A DNA stretch of 64,000 nucleotides from Flavobacterium psychrophilum (GTDB lineage Bacteria; Bacteroidota; Bacteroidia; Flavobacteriales; Flavobacteriaceae), in assembly GCA_945862065.1 (NCBI GenBank), contig CAMAWT010000008.1, forward strand, positions 66,292 to 130,291. The letters are read 5' to 3'. Shown in pieces: positions 16,340-24,194 of the stretch. The notes below the pieces were generated by a model, which searched no databases, was not told the DNA's origin, and worked only from the letters and a program-made list of their open reading frames with translations. The position numbers and the translations under genes were made by a program. The stretch's first letter is position 1. Each line of letters starts with the position of its first letter.

Positions 16340-16382
16340 TACGTATAGAAATTATTTCTATAACTAAGTAAAAGATAAAATT

Positions 16383-17009
16383 ATGGCTAAAGTAAAAATG
16401 TCCAAAAACGCAGCGTCTATTGATATGACGGCGATGTGTGATGTGGCCTTTCTTTTGCTTACTTTCTTTATCCTTACGGCTACTGCAAAAGTGCCAGAAC
16501 CAATTACCGTTGATACACCAAGCTCAACCAACAAAACAAAATTACCATCAGATAAATTGGTAGTTGTAACTGTTGGAGGCGGAAAAGAAAACGTGTTCTT
16601 TGATTTAAAAGGAAGAGAGATTCGTAAAAGAACACTCGAATTGATGGGTGATAAATATAAAGTGGAGTTCACTGAAGAAGAAAAAAATCAATTTGCATTG
16701 ATGGAAGGCTTTGGAGTTCCAATAGAAGGATTGAGCCAATTATTAAAATTGAGTAGCGCTGATAGAAACCAGCCAGGAACACAAGTGGGTATTCCTTTTG
16801 ATTCTATCAATAACCAATTAAAAGATTGGATTTATACCGCTCGTCAAGCGAATATTGAATTAAATCCAGATGGAGAAGAATTGAAGTTTGCTTTGAAAGG
16901 TGATGCTAAATTGCAATACCCAAAAATCAAAAAAGTAATGGATATTTACCAAGCGCAGGACATCAATACATTTGATTTGGTGACGGGTTTAAGAGGTAAA
17001 GACTACTAA
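16383..17009 (+). CDS. exbD: ExbD/TolR family protein, first copy
   Basis: 208 residues, longer than E. coli ExbD (141). A single N-terminal membrane helix (about 18-37) contains the essential channel aspartate, Asp20 in AMCDVAFLLLTFF. The periplasmic part is extended and includes an unusual region (about 95-160) not found in short ExbDs. Paired with a second ExbD immediately downstream, an arrangement common in Bacteroidetes, where the two may form a hetero-dimer inside ExbB. Confidence 0.93.
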   Translation: MAKVKMSKNAASIDMTAMCDVAFLLLTFFILTATAKVPEPITVDTPSSTNKTKLPSDKLVVVTVGGGKENVFFDLKGREIRKRTLELMGDKYKVEFTEEEKNQFALMEGFGVPIEGLSQLLKLSSADRNQPGTQVGIPFDSINNQLKDWIYTARQANIELNPDGEELKFALKGDAKLQYPKIKKVMDIYQAQDINTFDLVTGLRGKDY

Positions 17010-17027
17010 TAATTAAAAAAATATAAA

Positions 17028-17579
17028 ATGGCTGAATTAAATACTGGCGACGGTGGTGGTAAAAAAGGCGGCGGTAAAGTAAGAAGTAAAAAGCAAAACT
17101 CCAAAGTAGATTTGACCGCAATGGTTGACTTGGCGTTCCTTTTGATCACTTTCTTTATGTTGACTACCTCATTGTCTAAGCCACAAGCTATGAATTTGGG
17201 TTTACCTGAAGATAAAGTTGATGAACCTGTAGAAAACATAAAAGTTGATGAGCGTAGAACATTAACTATTTTATTAGGTGAAAACAATCAAATACAATGG
17301 TTTCACGGATTGTTGGCTACACCAATTGCAGGTCCTAAAACTGCAGTATATGGTAAAAACGGTTTGCGTAAACAAGTTTTAAAACTAGTTAACGAAGTGC
17401 CTCAATTAACAGGTGAGCCTAAAAAAGGACTAATTGTAATCATCAAACCAACTAAAAAATCTACTTATAGAAATTTAGTAGATGTTTTAGATGAAATGGC
17501 TATTTCAGGTGTAGAAACGTATGCAATTGTAAATGATATTACTCCTGAAGAATTAAAATTAGTACAACCTAAACCATAA
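17028..17579 (+). CDS. exbD: ExbD/TolR family protein, second copy
   Basis: 183 residues. A Gly/Lys-rich cytoplasmic leader (residues 8-25) precedes the membrane helix, which holds Asp34 in AMVDLAFLLITFFML. The periplasmic domain ends with NLVDVLDEMAISGVETYAIV, typical of ExbD/TolR. It differs clearly from the first copy, so the duplication is old. Confidence 0.94.
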   Translation: MAELNTGDGGGKKGGGKVRSKKQNSKVDLTAMVDLAFLLITFFMLTTSLSKPQAMNLGLPEDKVDEPVENIKVDERRTLTILLGENNQIQWFHGLLATPIAGPKTAVYGKNGLRKQVLKLVNEVPQLTGEPKKGLIVIIKPTKKSTYRNLVDVLDEMAISGVETYAIVNDITPEELKLVQPKP

Positions 17580-17591
17580 AAACTAGTAGAG

Positions 17592-18398
17592 ATGAAATTA
17601 GACCTATTAAATAGACAATGGTTAGAGATTGTTTTTGAAGGACGTAACAAGAGTTATGGTGCATATACGTTGCGTAAAGAGAACTCAAAAACATTGGTAA
17701 GAGCACTTATTATTGGTGCTGTATTATTTACTGTTGCTGTTGCAGCTCCTGTAATTGCTGATATAATTGGTAATGCAAGTAATGACGACGATGCAGATTT
17801 GAACAAAAAAATTGTAACCATTAAGTTGCCACCAAAAGAAGAAAAACCTAAAGAAAATCTTCCACCACCGCCACCGCCACCTCCAAAAGTAGATCAAATT
17901 AAATTTGTGAAGCCGGTTGTTGCTAAAACGGAAGATGTTACTGAAGAGCCACCAAAAATGAAAGAATTGGAGGATAAAAAAATCAGTGATAAAACGGTTG
18001 AAGGTGATCCAGATGCTCCGCAAACATTAGGACCTATTGGTGATGGACCAAAAGAAGCAGCTGTAACGGAAGATAACAGCGTGTACAACATGGCTGGTAT
18101 TGAGGTGAAACCTGATTTTCCTGGAGGAATTGATAAATTCTATAAATTTGTAGGAAACAAATTCCAAGCACCAGAGGATGAAGAATTCAAAGGTGGAAAA
18201 GTTTTTGTTTCATTTGTAGTTGAAAAAGATGGTTCACTTACAGACATAAAAGTTTTAAGAGATCCAGGTTTTGGTACAGCTAAAGAAGCATTGAGAGTAC
18301 TTAATGCAAGTCCAAGATGGGCCCCAGGCGAGCAGAATGGTAAAAAAGTGAGAGTTCAATACTCACTTCCTATTAACATTCAAGCTGCTTCAGAATAA
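17592..18398 (+). CDS. tonB: TonB energy transducer
   Basis: 268 residues: a cytoplasmic start, one membrane helix near residues 36-58, a Pro/Lys spacer including eight consecutive Pro (about residues 93-100), and a C-terminal TonB domain beginning at FPGGIDKFYKFV and ending with RVQYSLPINIQ. It couples ExbB/ExbD motion in the inner membrane to TonB-dependent receptors in the outer membrane. Its stop codon shares one base with the start of the next gene (TAATG), so translation continues into the small membrane protein. Confidence 0.95.
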   Translation: MKLDLLNRQWLEIVFEGRNKSYGAYTLRKENSKTLVRALIIGAVLFTVAVAAPVIADIIGNASNDDDADLNKKIVTIKLPPKEEKPKENLPPPPPPPPKVDQIKFVKPVVAKTEDVTEEPPKMKELEDKKISDKTVEGDPDAPQTLGPIGDGPKEAAVTEDNSVYNMAGIEVKPDFPGGIDKFYKFVGNKFQAPEDEEFKGGKVFVSFVVEKDGSLTDIKVLRDPGFGTAKEALRVLNASPRWAPGEQNGKKVRVQYSLPINIQAASE

Positions 18399-18631
18399 TG
18401 TTTCAAAATGCATTACATAAATTCAAGAAGAAATCGCTTAAAGAGCGATTTCTTCTATTTATAGGAATTTTGTTTTTTTTGATTTATTTAACACTTGGGT
18501 TGATCGTAATTTTCTGGAAAACCTTTCCGTTAAAGTTAGAAACAAATTACAGAATCGCTTTTGGTGTTTTATTAATCGGCTATGCAGCCATTCGTTTCTT
18601 GAGATTTTTTAATGATAACAAAGAAAACTAA
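18398..18631 (+). CDS. Small two-helix membrane protein
   Basis: 77 residues with a basic N-terminus and two hydrophobic segments (about 18-40 and 51-66); no named family recognised. It overlaps the tonB stop by one base and ends directly against the following ATG, so it is an integral part of the operon. Its first codons contain a perfect 12-bp inverted repeat (18427-18455). Such a structure would be expected to affect transcription or translation of the genes after tonB. The function is unknown; the context suggests an accessory of the TonB or phosphate-binding parts. Confidence 0.7.
   Translation: MFQNALHKFKKKSLKERFLLFIGILFFLIYLTLGLIVIFWKTFPLKLETNYRIAFGVLLIGYAAIRFLRFFNDNKEN
18427..18455 (+). 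terminator. Perfect 12-bp hairpin inside the gene after tonB
   Basis: GAAGAAATCGCT pairs perfectly with AGCGATTTCTTC around a 5-base loop, starting 29 bases after the tonB stop and followed by a moderately T-rich stretch. It looks like an intrinsic terminator or attenuator but lies in a coding frame, so the role is inferred. Confidence 0.5.
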
Positions 18632-19543
18632 ATGAAAAAATATATATTTATTCTGTTTGTAATTCTTTTTACAGGAACTGCTTTTTTTGTTTCGTGTAAA
18701 AATTCTGAAAATAAAGAAACCATTTTAAAAGGTACGGTTGCCATTCTTGTTGATGAATCGATACAACCAATTGTAGAGGATGTTCAAGCTGTTTTTGAAA
18801 GTAAATACGATGCCAAGTTGACTTTACTTCCAAAGTCAGAAAAAGAAGCTATTCTCGATTTAGCCAATGATAAAGCTAAAATTATTGTGTTGTCTCGCCG
18901 ACTAAATGAAGAGGAAAATAAATTATTCAAACAAAAAAAAATAACACCTAGAGAAACTTTTTTTGCTACAGACGCTATTGCATTTATCAAAAATAAATCG
19001 ACAAACGATACAATTATAAATTTATCGGATGTTATCGATTTTATGAAAGGTAAAAAAAACAGCATTAAAGGGCTTGTTTTTGATAACCCAAATTCAAGCA
19101 CTGTAAAATATATGGACAGTTTGGCCGGCTTATCAGAAATTCCAAAAGAGGGTGTTTTTTCGTTCAAAACAAACGATGAAGTGATTCGTTATGTAGAGAA
19201 AAACCCAGGAATGATAGGTGTTGTTGGAATCAATTGGTTATCTCAACCTAAACCAGAATCACAAAAAATAGTTGATAATTTAATTATTTTAAGTGTGAAA
19301 AACAATAATGGAACGGACTATTTTTTTCCAAGCCAAGAAAACATAGCCACAAAACAATACCCTTTGGCACGTGATTTGTTTATCATAAATTGTCAAGGTT
19401 ATGAAGGATTAGGAATGGGTTTTTCATCTTTCATTTCAGGAGAGATTGGACAACGAATCATCCTTAAATCTGGATTAGCACCTTTCAAAGTTCCGAGTAG
19501 AAAACTCATCATCAGAAATCAAATTGAAAAAGAATCAAAATAA
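18632..19543 (+). CDS. PstS-like phosphate-binding lipoprotein
   Basis: 303 residues with a lipoprotein signal: hydrophobic segment then AFFVSC, lipidated Cys22. The rest resembles the periplasmic substrate-binding fold of PstS (DSLAGLSEIPKEG and PGMIGVVGINWL segments, plus the late INCQGYEGLGMGFSSFISG). No PstC/A/B transporter genes are nearby; instead it is locked between tonB and a TPR gene, so it may sense or scavenge phosphate, or bind a different oxyanion, in connection with outer-membrane uptake. The ATG follows the previous stop with no gap. Confidence 0.8.
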   Translation: MKKYIFILFVILFTGTAFFVSCKNSENKETILKGTVAILVDESIQPIVEDVQAVFESKYDAKLTLLPKSEKEAILDLANDKAKIIVLSRRLNEEENKLFKQKKITPRETFFATDAIAFIKNKSTNDTIINLSDVIDFMKGKKNSIKGLVFDNPNSSTVKYMDSLAGLSEIPKEGVFSFKTNDEVIRYVEKNPGMIGVVGINWLSQPKPESQKIVDNLIILSVKNNNGTDYFFPSQENIATKQYPLARDLFIINCQGYEGLGMGFSSFISGEIGQRIILKSGLAPFKVPSRKLIIRNQIEKESK

Positions 19544-19553
19544 ATAAATCAAT

Positions 19554-21215
19554 ATGAAAACATTTAAAATTTTTAGTATCTTATTATTGGCGTCAGCGTC
19601 AATGAATGCGCAAGATTTAGATCAAGCAAACAAAGCAATTGATGCAGAACAATACGAAAAAGCAAAATCTATTTTAAAAGGTATAATTAACACAGCTCCT
19701 ACTAATGGAAGAGCTTCTTTTTTATTAGGTAATGTGTATTTAAGACAAAGTGTTGAAGATTCTGCCAAAATTTATTTTCAGAAAGGACTTGCTGCCAAAG
19801 AAGGAGCAAACCTTAATAACATCGGTATGGGTCAATTAGATCTTGATAATAATAAAATGACAGAAGCAAAAGCTAATTTTGCTTTAGCAACCGCATCTAT
19901 GAAAAGGAAAAGCATTGAAGAATTTGTTTTCATAGCACGTGCCTACATGAACGCTGCAACTCCAGATTATAAAGCTGCTATAGAAGTGCTTAACAAAGCA
20001 AAAGCAGTCAATCCAAATGACGCACAAATGCAGTTAGCTTTTGGAGATGCGTATTATGGAGATAAAAATCAAAACGATGCCTATGTAGCTTACCGTGCCG
20101 CATATACTGCAGATAGCTCATTAATTAGAGCCAAAATGCAATCGGGAGTTTTGTTAAAAGGAGCGCGTGCGTTTAATGAAGCAGGTAAAGCGTATGATGA
20201 AGTGATTGCTTTAAACCCAAACTACGGACCAGTTTACCGTGAACTTGCAGAGACCTACTATCTTTGGGCAAATACGGACTCTAAAAAATACACCGAATAC
20301 ATCCAAAAATCGTTAGCATATTATGAAAAATACATGGCTCTAACCGATTATTCATTGTCATCTCGTATGCGTCATGCCGATTTCTTAATCTTGGCTAAAG
20401 ATTATAAAGCGCTAGAAATTGAAGCAAATAAAATGAAAGAATTGGATAAAGTAAATCCAAGAATTCTTCGTTACCTTGGTTATTCTGCTTATGAAAACGG
20501 AAATAACGACGCCGCAATTACAGCTTTGACAGATTTTACAACAAAATCTACCAACAAAATCATCGCTCGTGACTATTTCTATTTAGCTTTGGCTAAAACC
20601 AAAAAAGCACAAGGTCCAGACGGAATGATTACAGACCAAATGGCTTTTGCAGACGTAATAGCAAACTATAAAAAAGCAATTGAATTGGATGCTAAAATCG
20701 CAAATGATTTGAATGCCATCGGTAAAGCTTATTTCTCCAAAAAGCAGTACAAAGAAGCGGCTAGTATTTTTGAACTTGCTATTGCAACGCCAAATACTAA
20801 AAACTTTTTAGAAGACAATATCTATTACGGATTATGTATTTACACTGAAAACAGAAACAAAAAACCAGAAGAACTAGACAAAGAATCAATGATGAAAGCA
20901 GATAAGTCGTTAGATGCTGTAATTGCTGCATCTCCAACGTATTTAGAGTCATATCTTTATAAAGCTAGAATCAATAATACGCTAGAAAATGATGAAATTG
21001 CAAAAAATTCGTACCAAAAATTCATTGATTTAGTGATTGTAAAAACTCCAGAAGAAATAGCAACCAACAAAGCTAAATTGATAGAGTCATACAACAACAT
21101 TGCCGCTATATTTGCCAACACTGATAAGCCAAAAGCAATTGAGTATTTCACCAAAACTCTTGCCCTAGATCCAGCCAACAAATATGCGCTAGATTCCATC
21201 AAAGCACTTAAATAA
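19554..21215 (+). CDS. Secreted TPR repeat protein
   Basis: 553 residues, with a signal peptide of about 19 residues (core LLLASASMNA). The body is a run of tetratricopeptide repeats, seen in stretches such as AIDAEQYEKAKSILKGII, AIEVLNKAKAVNPNDAQMQ and PKAIEYFTKTLALDPANKYA. TPRs bind proteins, so a periplasmic scaffold or assembly role is likely. Last gene of the exbB operon, 10 bases after the PstS-like gene and followed by a strong terminator. Confidence 0.85.
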   Translation: MKTFKIFSILLLASASMNAQDLDQANKAIDAEQYEKAKSILKGIINTAPTNGRASFLLGNVYLRQSVEDSAKIYFQKGLAAKEGANLNNIGMGQLDLDNNKMTEAKANFALATASMKRKSIEEFVFIARAYMNAATPDYKAAIEVLNKAKAVNPNDAQMQLAFGDAYYGDKNQNDAYVAYRAAYTADSSLIRAKMQSGVLLKGARAFNEAGKAYDEVIALNPNYGPVYRELAETYYLWANTDSKKYTEYIQKSLAYYEKYMALTDYSLSSRMRHADFLILAKDYKALEIEANKMKELDKVNPRILRYLGYSAYENGNNDAAITALTDFTTKSTNKIIARDYFYLALAKTKKAQGPDGMITDQMAFADVIANYKKAIELDAKIANDLNAIGKAYFSKKQYKEAASIFELAIATPNTKNFLEDNIYYGLCIYTENRNKKPEELDKESMMKADKSLDAVIAASPTYLESYLYKARINNTLENDEIAKNSYQKFIDLVIVKTPEEIATNKAKLIESYNNIAAIFANTDKPKAIEYFTKTLALDPANKYALDSIKALK

Positions 21216-21234
21216 AAAAAAATACATTTTATAT

Positions 21235-21267
21235 AACCGATAACGAAAGTTGTCGGTTTTTTTTTTT
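21235..21267 (+). terminator. Terminator of the exbB-tonB operon
   Basis: Stem AACCGATAAC / GTTGTCGGTT (one G-T pair) with a GAAA loop, followed by a long T run. Confidence 0.92.
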
Positions 21268-21300
21268 GAAGCACACATCCCGTTTTCAGAAGACATTTTG

Positions 21301-21371
21301 TCCCGCTTTACGCTTTATCTTTTGTTTTTTTAAAGAAAAAAACAAAAGGATACTGCTTCAATCGGGGCTAA
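21301..21371 (+). repeat. Intergenic hairpin element, copy D
   Basis: Left arm TCCCGCTTTACGCTTTATC, stem CTTTTGTTTTTTT paired with AAAAAAACAAAAG, right arm GATACTGCTTCAATCGGGGC. Located downstream of the TPR gene in its sense orientation, after the terminator. Confidence 0.82.
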
Positions 21372-21412
21372 AATAGATAAGTTTCATTTTTATTGAAAAA
21401 AAATTAATCAAC

Positions 21413-21450
21413 AATCACTATTCACTAATCACTAATCACTAATCACTAAT
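21413..21450 (+). repeat. Tandem CACTAAT repeats
   Basis: Five imperfect copies of the 7-mer CACTAAT (alternating AATCACT) just upstream of queE. Confidence 0.8.
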
Positions 21451-21480
21451 TATCCATTATCAATTAACAATTCAATTCCG

Positions 21481-21488
21481 TACCTTTG
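21481..21488 (+). promoter_or_regulatory. Candidate -7 box for queE
   Basis: TACCTTTG. It predicts transcription starting near 21494, upstream of the ATG at 21507 but after the TTG codon at 21486, which supports the ATG as start. Confidence 0.5.
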
Positions 21489-21506
21489 CAACCAAGTAAA
21501 AAAAGA

Positions 21507-22139
21507 ATGCTCACAAAAGAAACACAAATTGCAGTAGATAAAGGAGAAATGCTTCCGTTGATGGAAGAGTTTTATACTATACAAGGCGAAGGATATCATA
21601 CAGGAACAGCGGCCTATTTCATCCGAATTGGAGGTTGTGACGTGGGTTGCCATTGGTGCGATGTAAAAGAAAGTTGGAATGCTGCATTGCATCCGCCAAC
21701 ATCGACTGATGTAATTGTTGCCAATGCCAAAAAATATGCCAATACCGTTGTTATTACTGGTGGCGAACCATTGATGTGGGATATGACACAAATCACACAA
21801 AAATTAAAACAACAAAACATACAAGTTCATATAGAAACTTCTGGTGCTTATCAGCTTTCAGGTGAATGGGATTGGATTTGCCTTTCGCCAAAAAAGAATA
21901 AATTGCCCACCCAAACTGTTTATGATAAAGCAAACGAACTCAAAGTAATTATCCACAACAAACATGATTTTATTTTTGCTGAAGAACAAGCCGAAAAAGT
22001 AAACGAAAATGCCATTTTGTTCTTGCAACCCGAATGGAGCAAAAAAGAAGAAATGACGCCACAAATTGTAGATTACGTTATGCAACATCCGAAATGGCGT
22101 GTTTCATTACAAACGCACAAATACCTCAATATTCCATAA
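21507..22139 (+). CDS. queE: 7-carboxy-7-deazaguanine synthase
   Basis: 210 residues from the chosen ATG; an in-frame TTG at 21486 would overlap the promoter box. A radical-SAM enzyme that makes the deazaguanine ring of queuosine from carboxytetrahydropterin. The cluster-binding cysteines Cys44, Cys48 and Cys51 (GGCDVGCHWC) show CxxxCxxC spacing. FYTIQGEGYHTGTAA and ITGGEPLMW are also diagnostic. It stands alone between repeats and a bidirectional terminator; queA is encoded at 4983. Confidence 0.94.
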   Translation: MLTKETQIAVDKGEMLPLMEEFYTIQGEGYHTGTAAYFIRIGGCDVGCHWCDVKESWNAALHPPTSTDVIVANAKKYANTVVITGGEPLMWDMTQITQKLKQQNIQVHIETSGAYQLSGEWDWICLSPKKNKLPTQTVYDKANELKVIIHNKHDFIFAEEQAEKVNENAILFLQPEWSKKEEMTPQIVDYVMQHPKWRVSLQTHKYLNIP

Positions 22140-22171
22140 AAAAAATCAGAACGTTTGTTCTGATTTTTTTG
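22138..22171. terminator. Bidirectional terminator between queE and the Lys-rich gene
   Basis: Stem AATCAGAAC (22144-22152) / GTTCTGATT (22157-22165) with a GTTT loop, A run before and T run after, able to serve both converging genes. Confidence 0.92.
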
Positions 22172-22181
22172 TTTACACAAT

Positions 22182-22559
22182 CTATTTTTTCTTAGATTTA
22201 TTTTTTGATTTTTTTCTAGACGCTTTTTTCTTTGCCTTTTTTTCTTTCAATTTTTTTTGAGCTTTTTCTTTTTTGGCTTTCTCTTTTTTCTTCTTTTGCG
22301 CCTTTTTTTCTTTTATTTTTTGCTTTTTCATCTCCTTTTTTTCTTTTTTCTGGAGTTTATTGGTGCTCATTTTCTTTTTTTCAGTTTTCTCTTCTTTTAA
22401 TTGAATGGCTTTGTCATCTTCAATTAATACTTCGCTATCTTGATTAGAAAGTACGTTGTCAACTGGCGTTTCTACTGCTGGTTCTTGTTCTGCCACAGTA
22501 TTTGTTTCCATTATTATTTCCTTTTCGGTAACTTCGTTTTGATGATTTTCTGCTTCCAT
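22182..22559 (-). CDS. Acidic-then-lysine-rich low-complexity protein
   Basis: 125 residues with opposite halves: residues 1-60 are rich in Glu, Asp and Asn (net negative), while residues 60-125 are about half Lys with Ala, Glu and Gln and scarcely any hydrophobic residues, ending in a run of KKK/KSK. No membrane segment or signal peptide is evident. The Lys tail resembles histone-H1-like bacterial DNA-binding proteins, but those usually lack such an acidic half. Coding is supported by an intact frame despite extreme composition, an ATG followed by a normal N-terminus, and a terminator just past its stop; the function is unknown. Its own transcription is likely, since the neighbours are 300 bases or more away. 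Confidence 0.65.
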   Translation of the reverse strand: MEAENHQNEVTEKEIIMETNTVAEQEPAVETPVDNVLSNQDSEVLIEDDKAIQLKEEKTEKKKMSTNKLQKKEKKEMKKQKIKEKKAQKKKKEKAKKEKAQKKLKEKKAKKKASRKKSKNKSKKK

Positions 22560-22694
22560 TTGTAGTTATGTTTGTTATTTTAATATTATTTAAATGTTAA
22601 GCAAATGTAAACAATTTTAAAATACCGAACTATAGTTTTTGTTTATTTTTAGTTAAAAAAAGTTTTTTTTGAATTTTTAAACTAAAATTAATTA

Positions 22695-22740
22695 GCTAAT
22701 TAGAAAATGAACTAATTAGAAAATGAGCTAATTAAAAATT
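22695..22740 (+). repeat. 16-bp tandem repeat CTAATTAGAAAATGA
   Basis: Two full copies of (G/A)CTAATTAGAAAATGA (22695-22710, 22711-22726) and a third partial copy. Confidence 0.8.
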
Positions 22741-22828
22741 GTATTAAACTGAAAATTTAAATTTTCTAGGATCAGTAAAGTTTTTAGGGGGTATAACTTA
22801 ATTTCAACTGAAAAATCACTTGTGAGGT

Positions 22829-22896
22829 ATAGCCCTGATGGAGCCGATATCCTTGCGTAGTTTACGGAGCAAGATAAAGGCGAGAGCAGGACAAAA
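22829..22896 (-). repeat. Intergenic hairpin element, copy G
   Basis: On the minus strand: TCCTGCTCTCGCCTTTATC, stem CTTGCTCCGTAAAC..GCAAG, then GATATCGGCTCCATCAGGG. It lies 40 bases after the stop of the minus-strand TPM gene, in sense. The upstream AGACATTTTG also matches copy D. Confidence 0.78.
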
Positions 22897-22935
22897 TGTC
22901 TACTGGAATGTGTTTGCGTGCTTCTAAAAATGAAA

Positions 22936-23751
22936 TTACCAATCGCCTCCAGCGCCACCGCCTGAAAATCCACCACCGCCAAATCCACCACCGAAACCTC
23001 CACCTGAAGAACCACCAAATCCACCTCCAGACGAACCTCCAAATCCGCCACCGTTTCCTCTTCCCAAACTACTTAGGATAATAACATCTAGTAAACTTGG
23101 TCCGCCAAAATTAGAACCTGAATTTCCACCCTTTCCACCGTTTCGTTTTGATGCTATAATCATTACAACTACAAAAATCACGATAAAAAGCAGAGTCGGA
23201 AGAATACCTCCGTCATCTTGTTTTTCTTTACGTTTGCCTTTGTATTTACCTTTTAAGACATCAATAATTGAATCGGCACCTTTGTTTAATCCATTATAAT
23301 AACTACCTGCTTTAAACTCGGGTGTAATAATATTTCGAATAATATCAGCATTTGTTGCGGCAATCAATCGGTCTTCAACTCCATAACCTGGTGAAATCCA
23401 AATTTTTCTTTCAGTTTTAGCTACCAGAATTAATACGCCATTGTCTTTCTTGGCATCACCAAACCCCCAAGTTTGAGCCCAATTGGTTGCCACTGTGGCG
23501 ATATATTCTCCTTTTAAATCGTTTACAGTAATTACCACGATTTGAGTTGTGGTTGAATCTGAATAACGTACTAATTTTTCTTCTAATTGCGTTTTTTCAT
23601 TTGTGCTTAACAGGTTGGCATAGTCATAAACTGAAGTTTGAAAGTCAGGTTTTGGCGGAATCGTAAATTGGGCGAAACCCAATTGCGAAACCAAAAGACT
23701 TAAAAATAATAGTGAAATTAAGAACGATTTTTTAAGTGTAGTTTGTATCAT
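22936..23751 (-). CDS. TPM-domain (YgcG-type) membrane protein with Gly-rich tail
   Basis: 271 residues: signal peptide 1-27, TPM domain about 35-160 (SVYDYANLLSTNEKTQLEEK and GYGVEDRLIAA regions), a membrane helix near 180-197, and a C-terminal Gly/Ser/Phe-rich tail from about 215. TPM domains of this kind are found beside LemA genes in many bacteria; a role in membrane or photosystem maintenance is proposed for other family members but is not established here. Its start overlaps the stop of the next TPM gene by four bases (ATGA). Confidence 0.88.
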   Translation of the reverse strand: MIQTTLKKSFLISLLFLSLLVSQLGFAQFTIPPKPDFQTSVYDYANLLSTNEKTQLEEKLVRYSDSTTTQIVVITVNDLKGEYIATVATNWAQTWGFGDAKKDNGVLILVAKTERKIWISPGYGVEDRLIAATNADIIRNIITPEFKAGSYYNGLNKGADSIIDVLKGKYKGKRKEKQDDGGILPTLLFIVIFVVVMIIASKRNGGKGGNSGSNFGGPSLLDVIILSSLGRGNGGGFGGSSGGGFGGSSGGGFGGGFGGGGFSGGGAGGDW

Positions 23752-24185
23752 CCTTTTGATATTTCGTTCGATAATTCGTTTATGTCATCATGTTGATAGG
23801 GAAAGTGGTGCTTTAATTGTTCGCCGGCTTTTAATATTCCGTCAACCAAACCTTGTTTAAAATCTCCCTTTTTGAAATGTGATTGAATCGCGTCTTTGGT
23901 AGTATCCCAAAAATCGGGTGCTACTTTTTCGTTTATTCCTTTGTCACCATAAATTACAAATTGCTTGTCTTTTACCGCAACATATATCAAAACGCCGTTA
24001 GAATCTTTGGTTTTATCCATTTCCAATAGATAAAAAACTTCCACAGCCCGAGTTAACGAATCTGTGGAAGCCGATTGTTCTATATGAATCCTAATCTCGC
24101 CAGAAGTGTTTTTTTCAGCTATTTGAATAGCGTCAACAATTTCTTGCTCTTCTTTTTTAGATAAAAAATCTTCTACTTTTGACAT
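23748..24185 (-). CDS. TPM-domain protein (second, soluble)
   Basis: 145 residues without a signal peptide. The TPM domain (DAIQIAEKNTSGEIRIHIEQ and YGDKGINEKVAPDFW regions) is complete, and the C-terminal helix ends with QHDDINELSNEISKG. It may be a cytoplasmic partner of the membrane TPM protein downstream, which it overlaps; LemA lies 9 bases upstream. The LemA-TPM-TPM order is a recurring arrangement in Bacteroidetes. Confidence 0.88.
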   Translation of the reverse strand: MSKVEDFLSKKEEQEIVDAIQIAEKNTSGEIRIHIEQSASTDSLTRAVEVFYLLEMDKTKDSNGVLIYVAVKDKQFVIYGDKGINEKVAPDFWDTTKDAIQSHFKKGDFKQGLVDGILKAGEQLKHHFPYQHDDINELSNEISKG

Positions 24186-24194
24186 TTGGACGGA

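Larger units (their letters stand above)
22560..22935. other. Intergenic region with repeats, no gene
   Basis: Contains an AT-rich part, a 16-bp tandem repeat (22695-22740) and hairpin copy G (22829-22896). ORFs across it are accidental. Confidence 0.7.

Noticed and set aside
17724..18091. Two minus-strand ORFs opposite tonB
   Set aside because: Antisense shadows of the Pro/Lys-rich spacer of TonB.
21486..21506. TTG start for queE at 21486
   Set aside because: It lies within the TACCTTTG promoter box; the ATG at 21507 begins the family-like N-terminus.
22728..23051. Minus-strand 107-residue ORF over the end of the TPM gene
   Set aside because: It is a different frame of the Gly-rich tail of the TPM protein and extends into repeat DNA.
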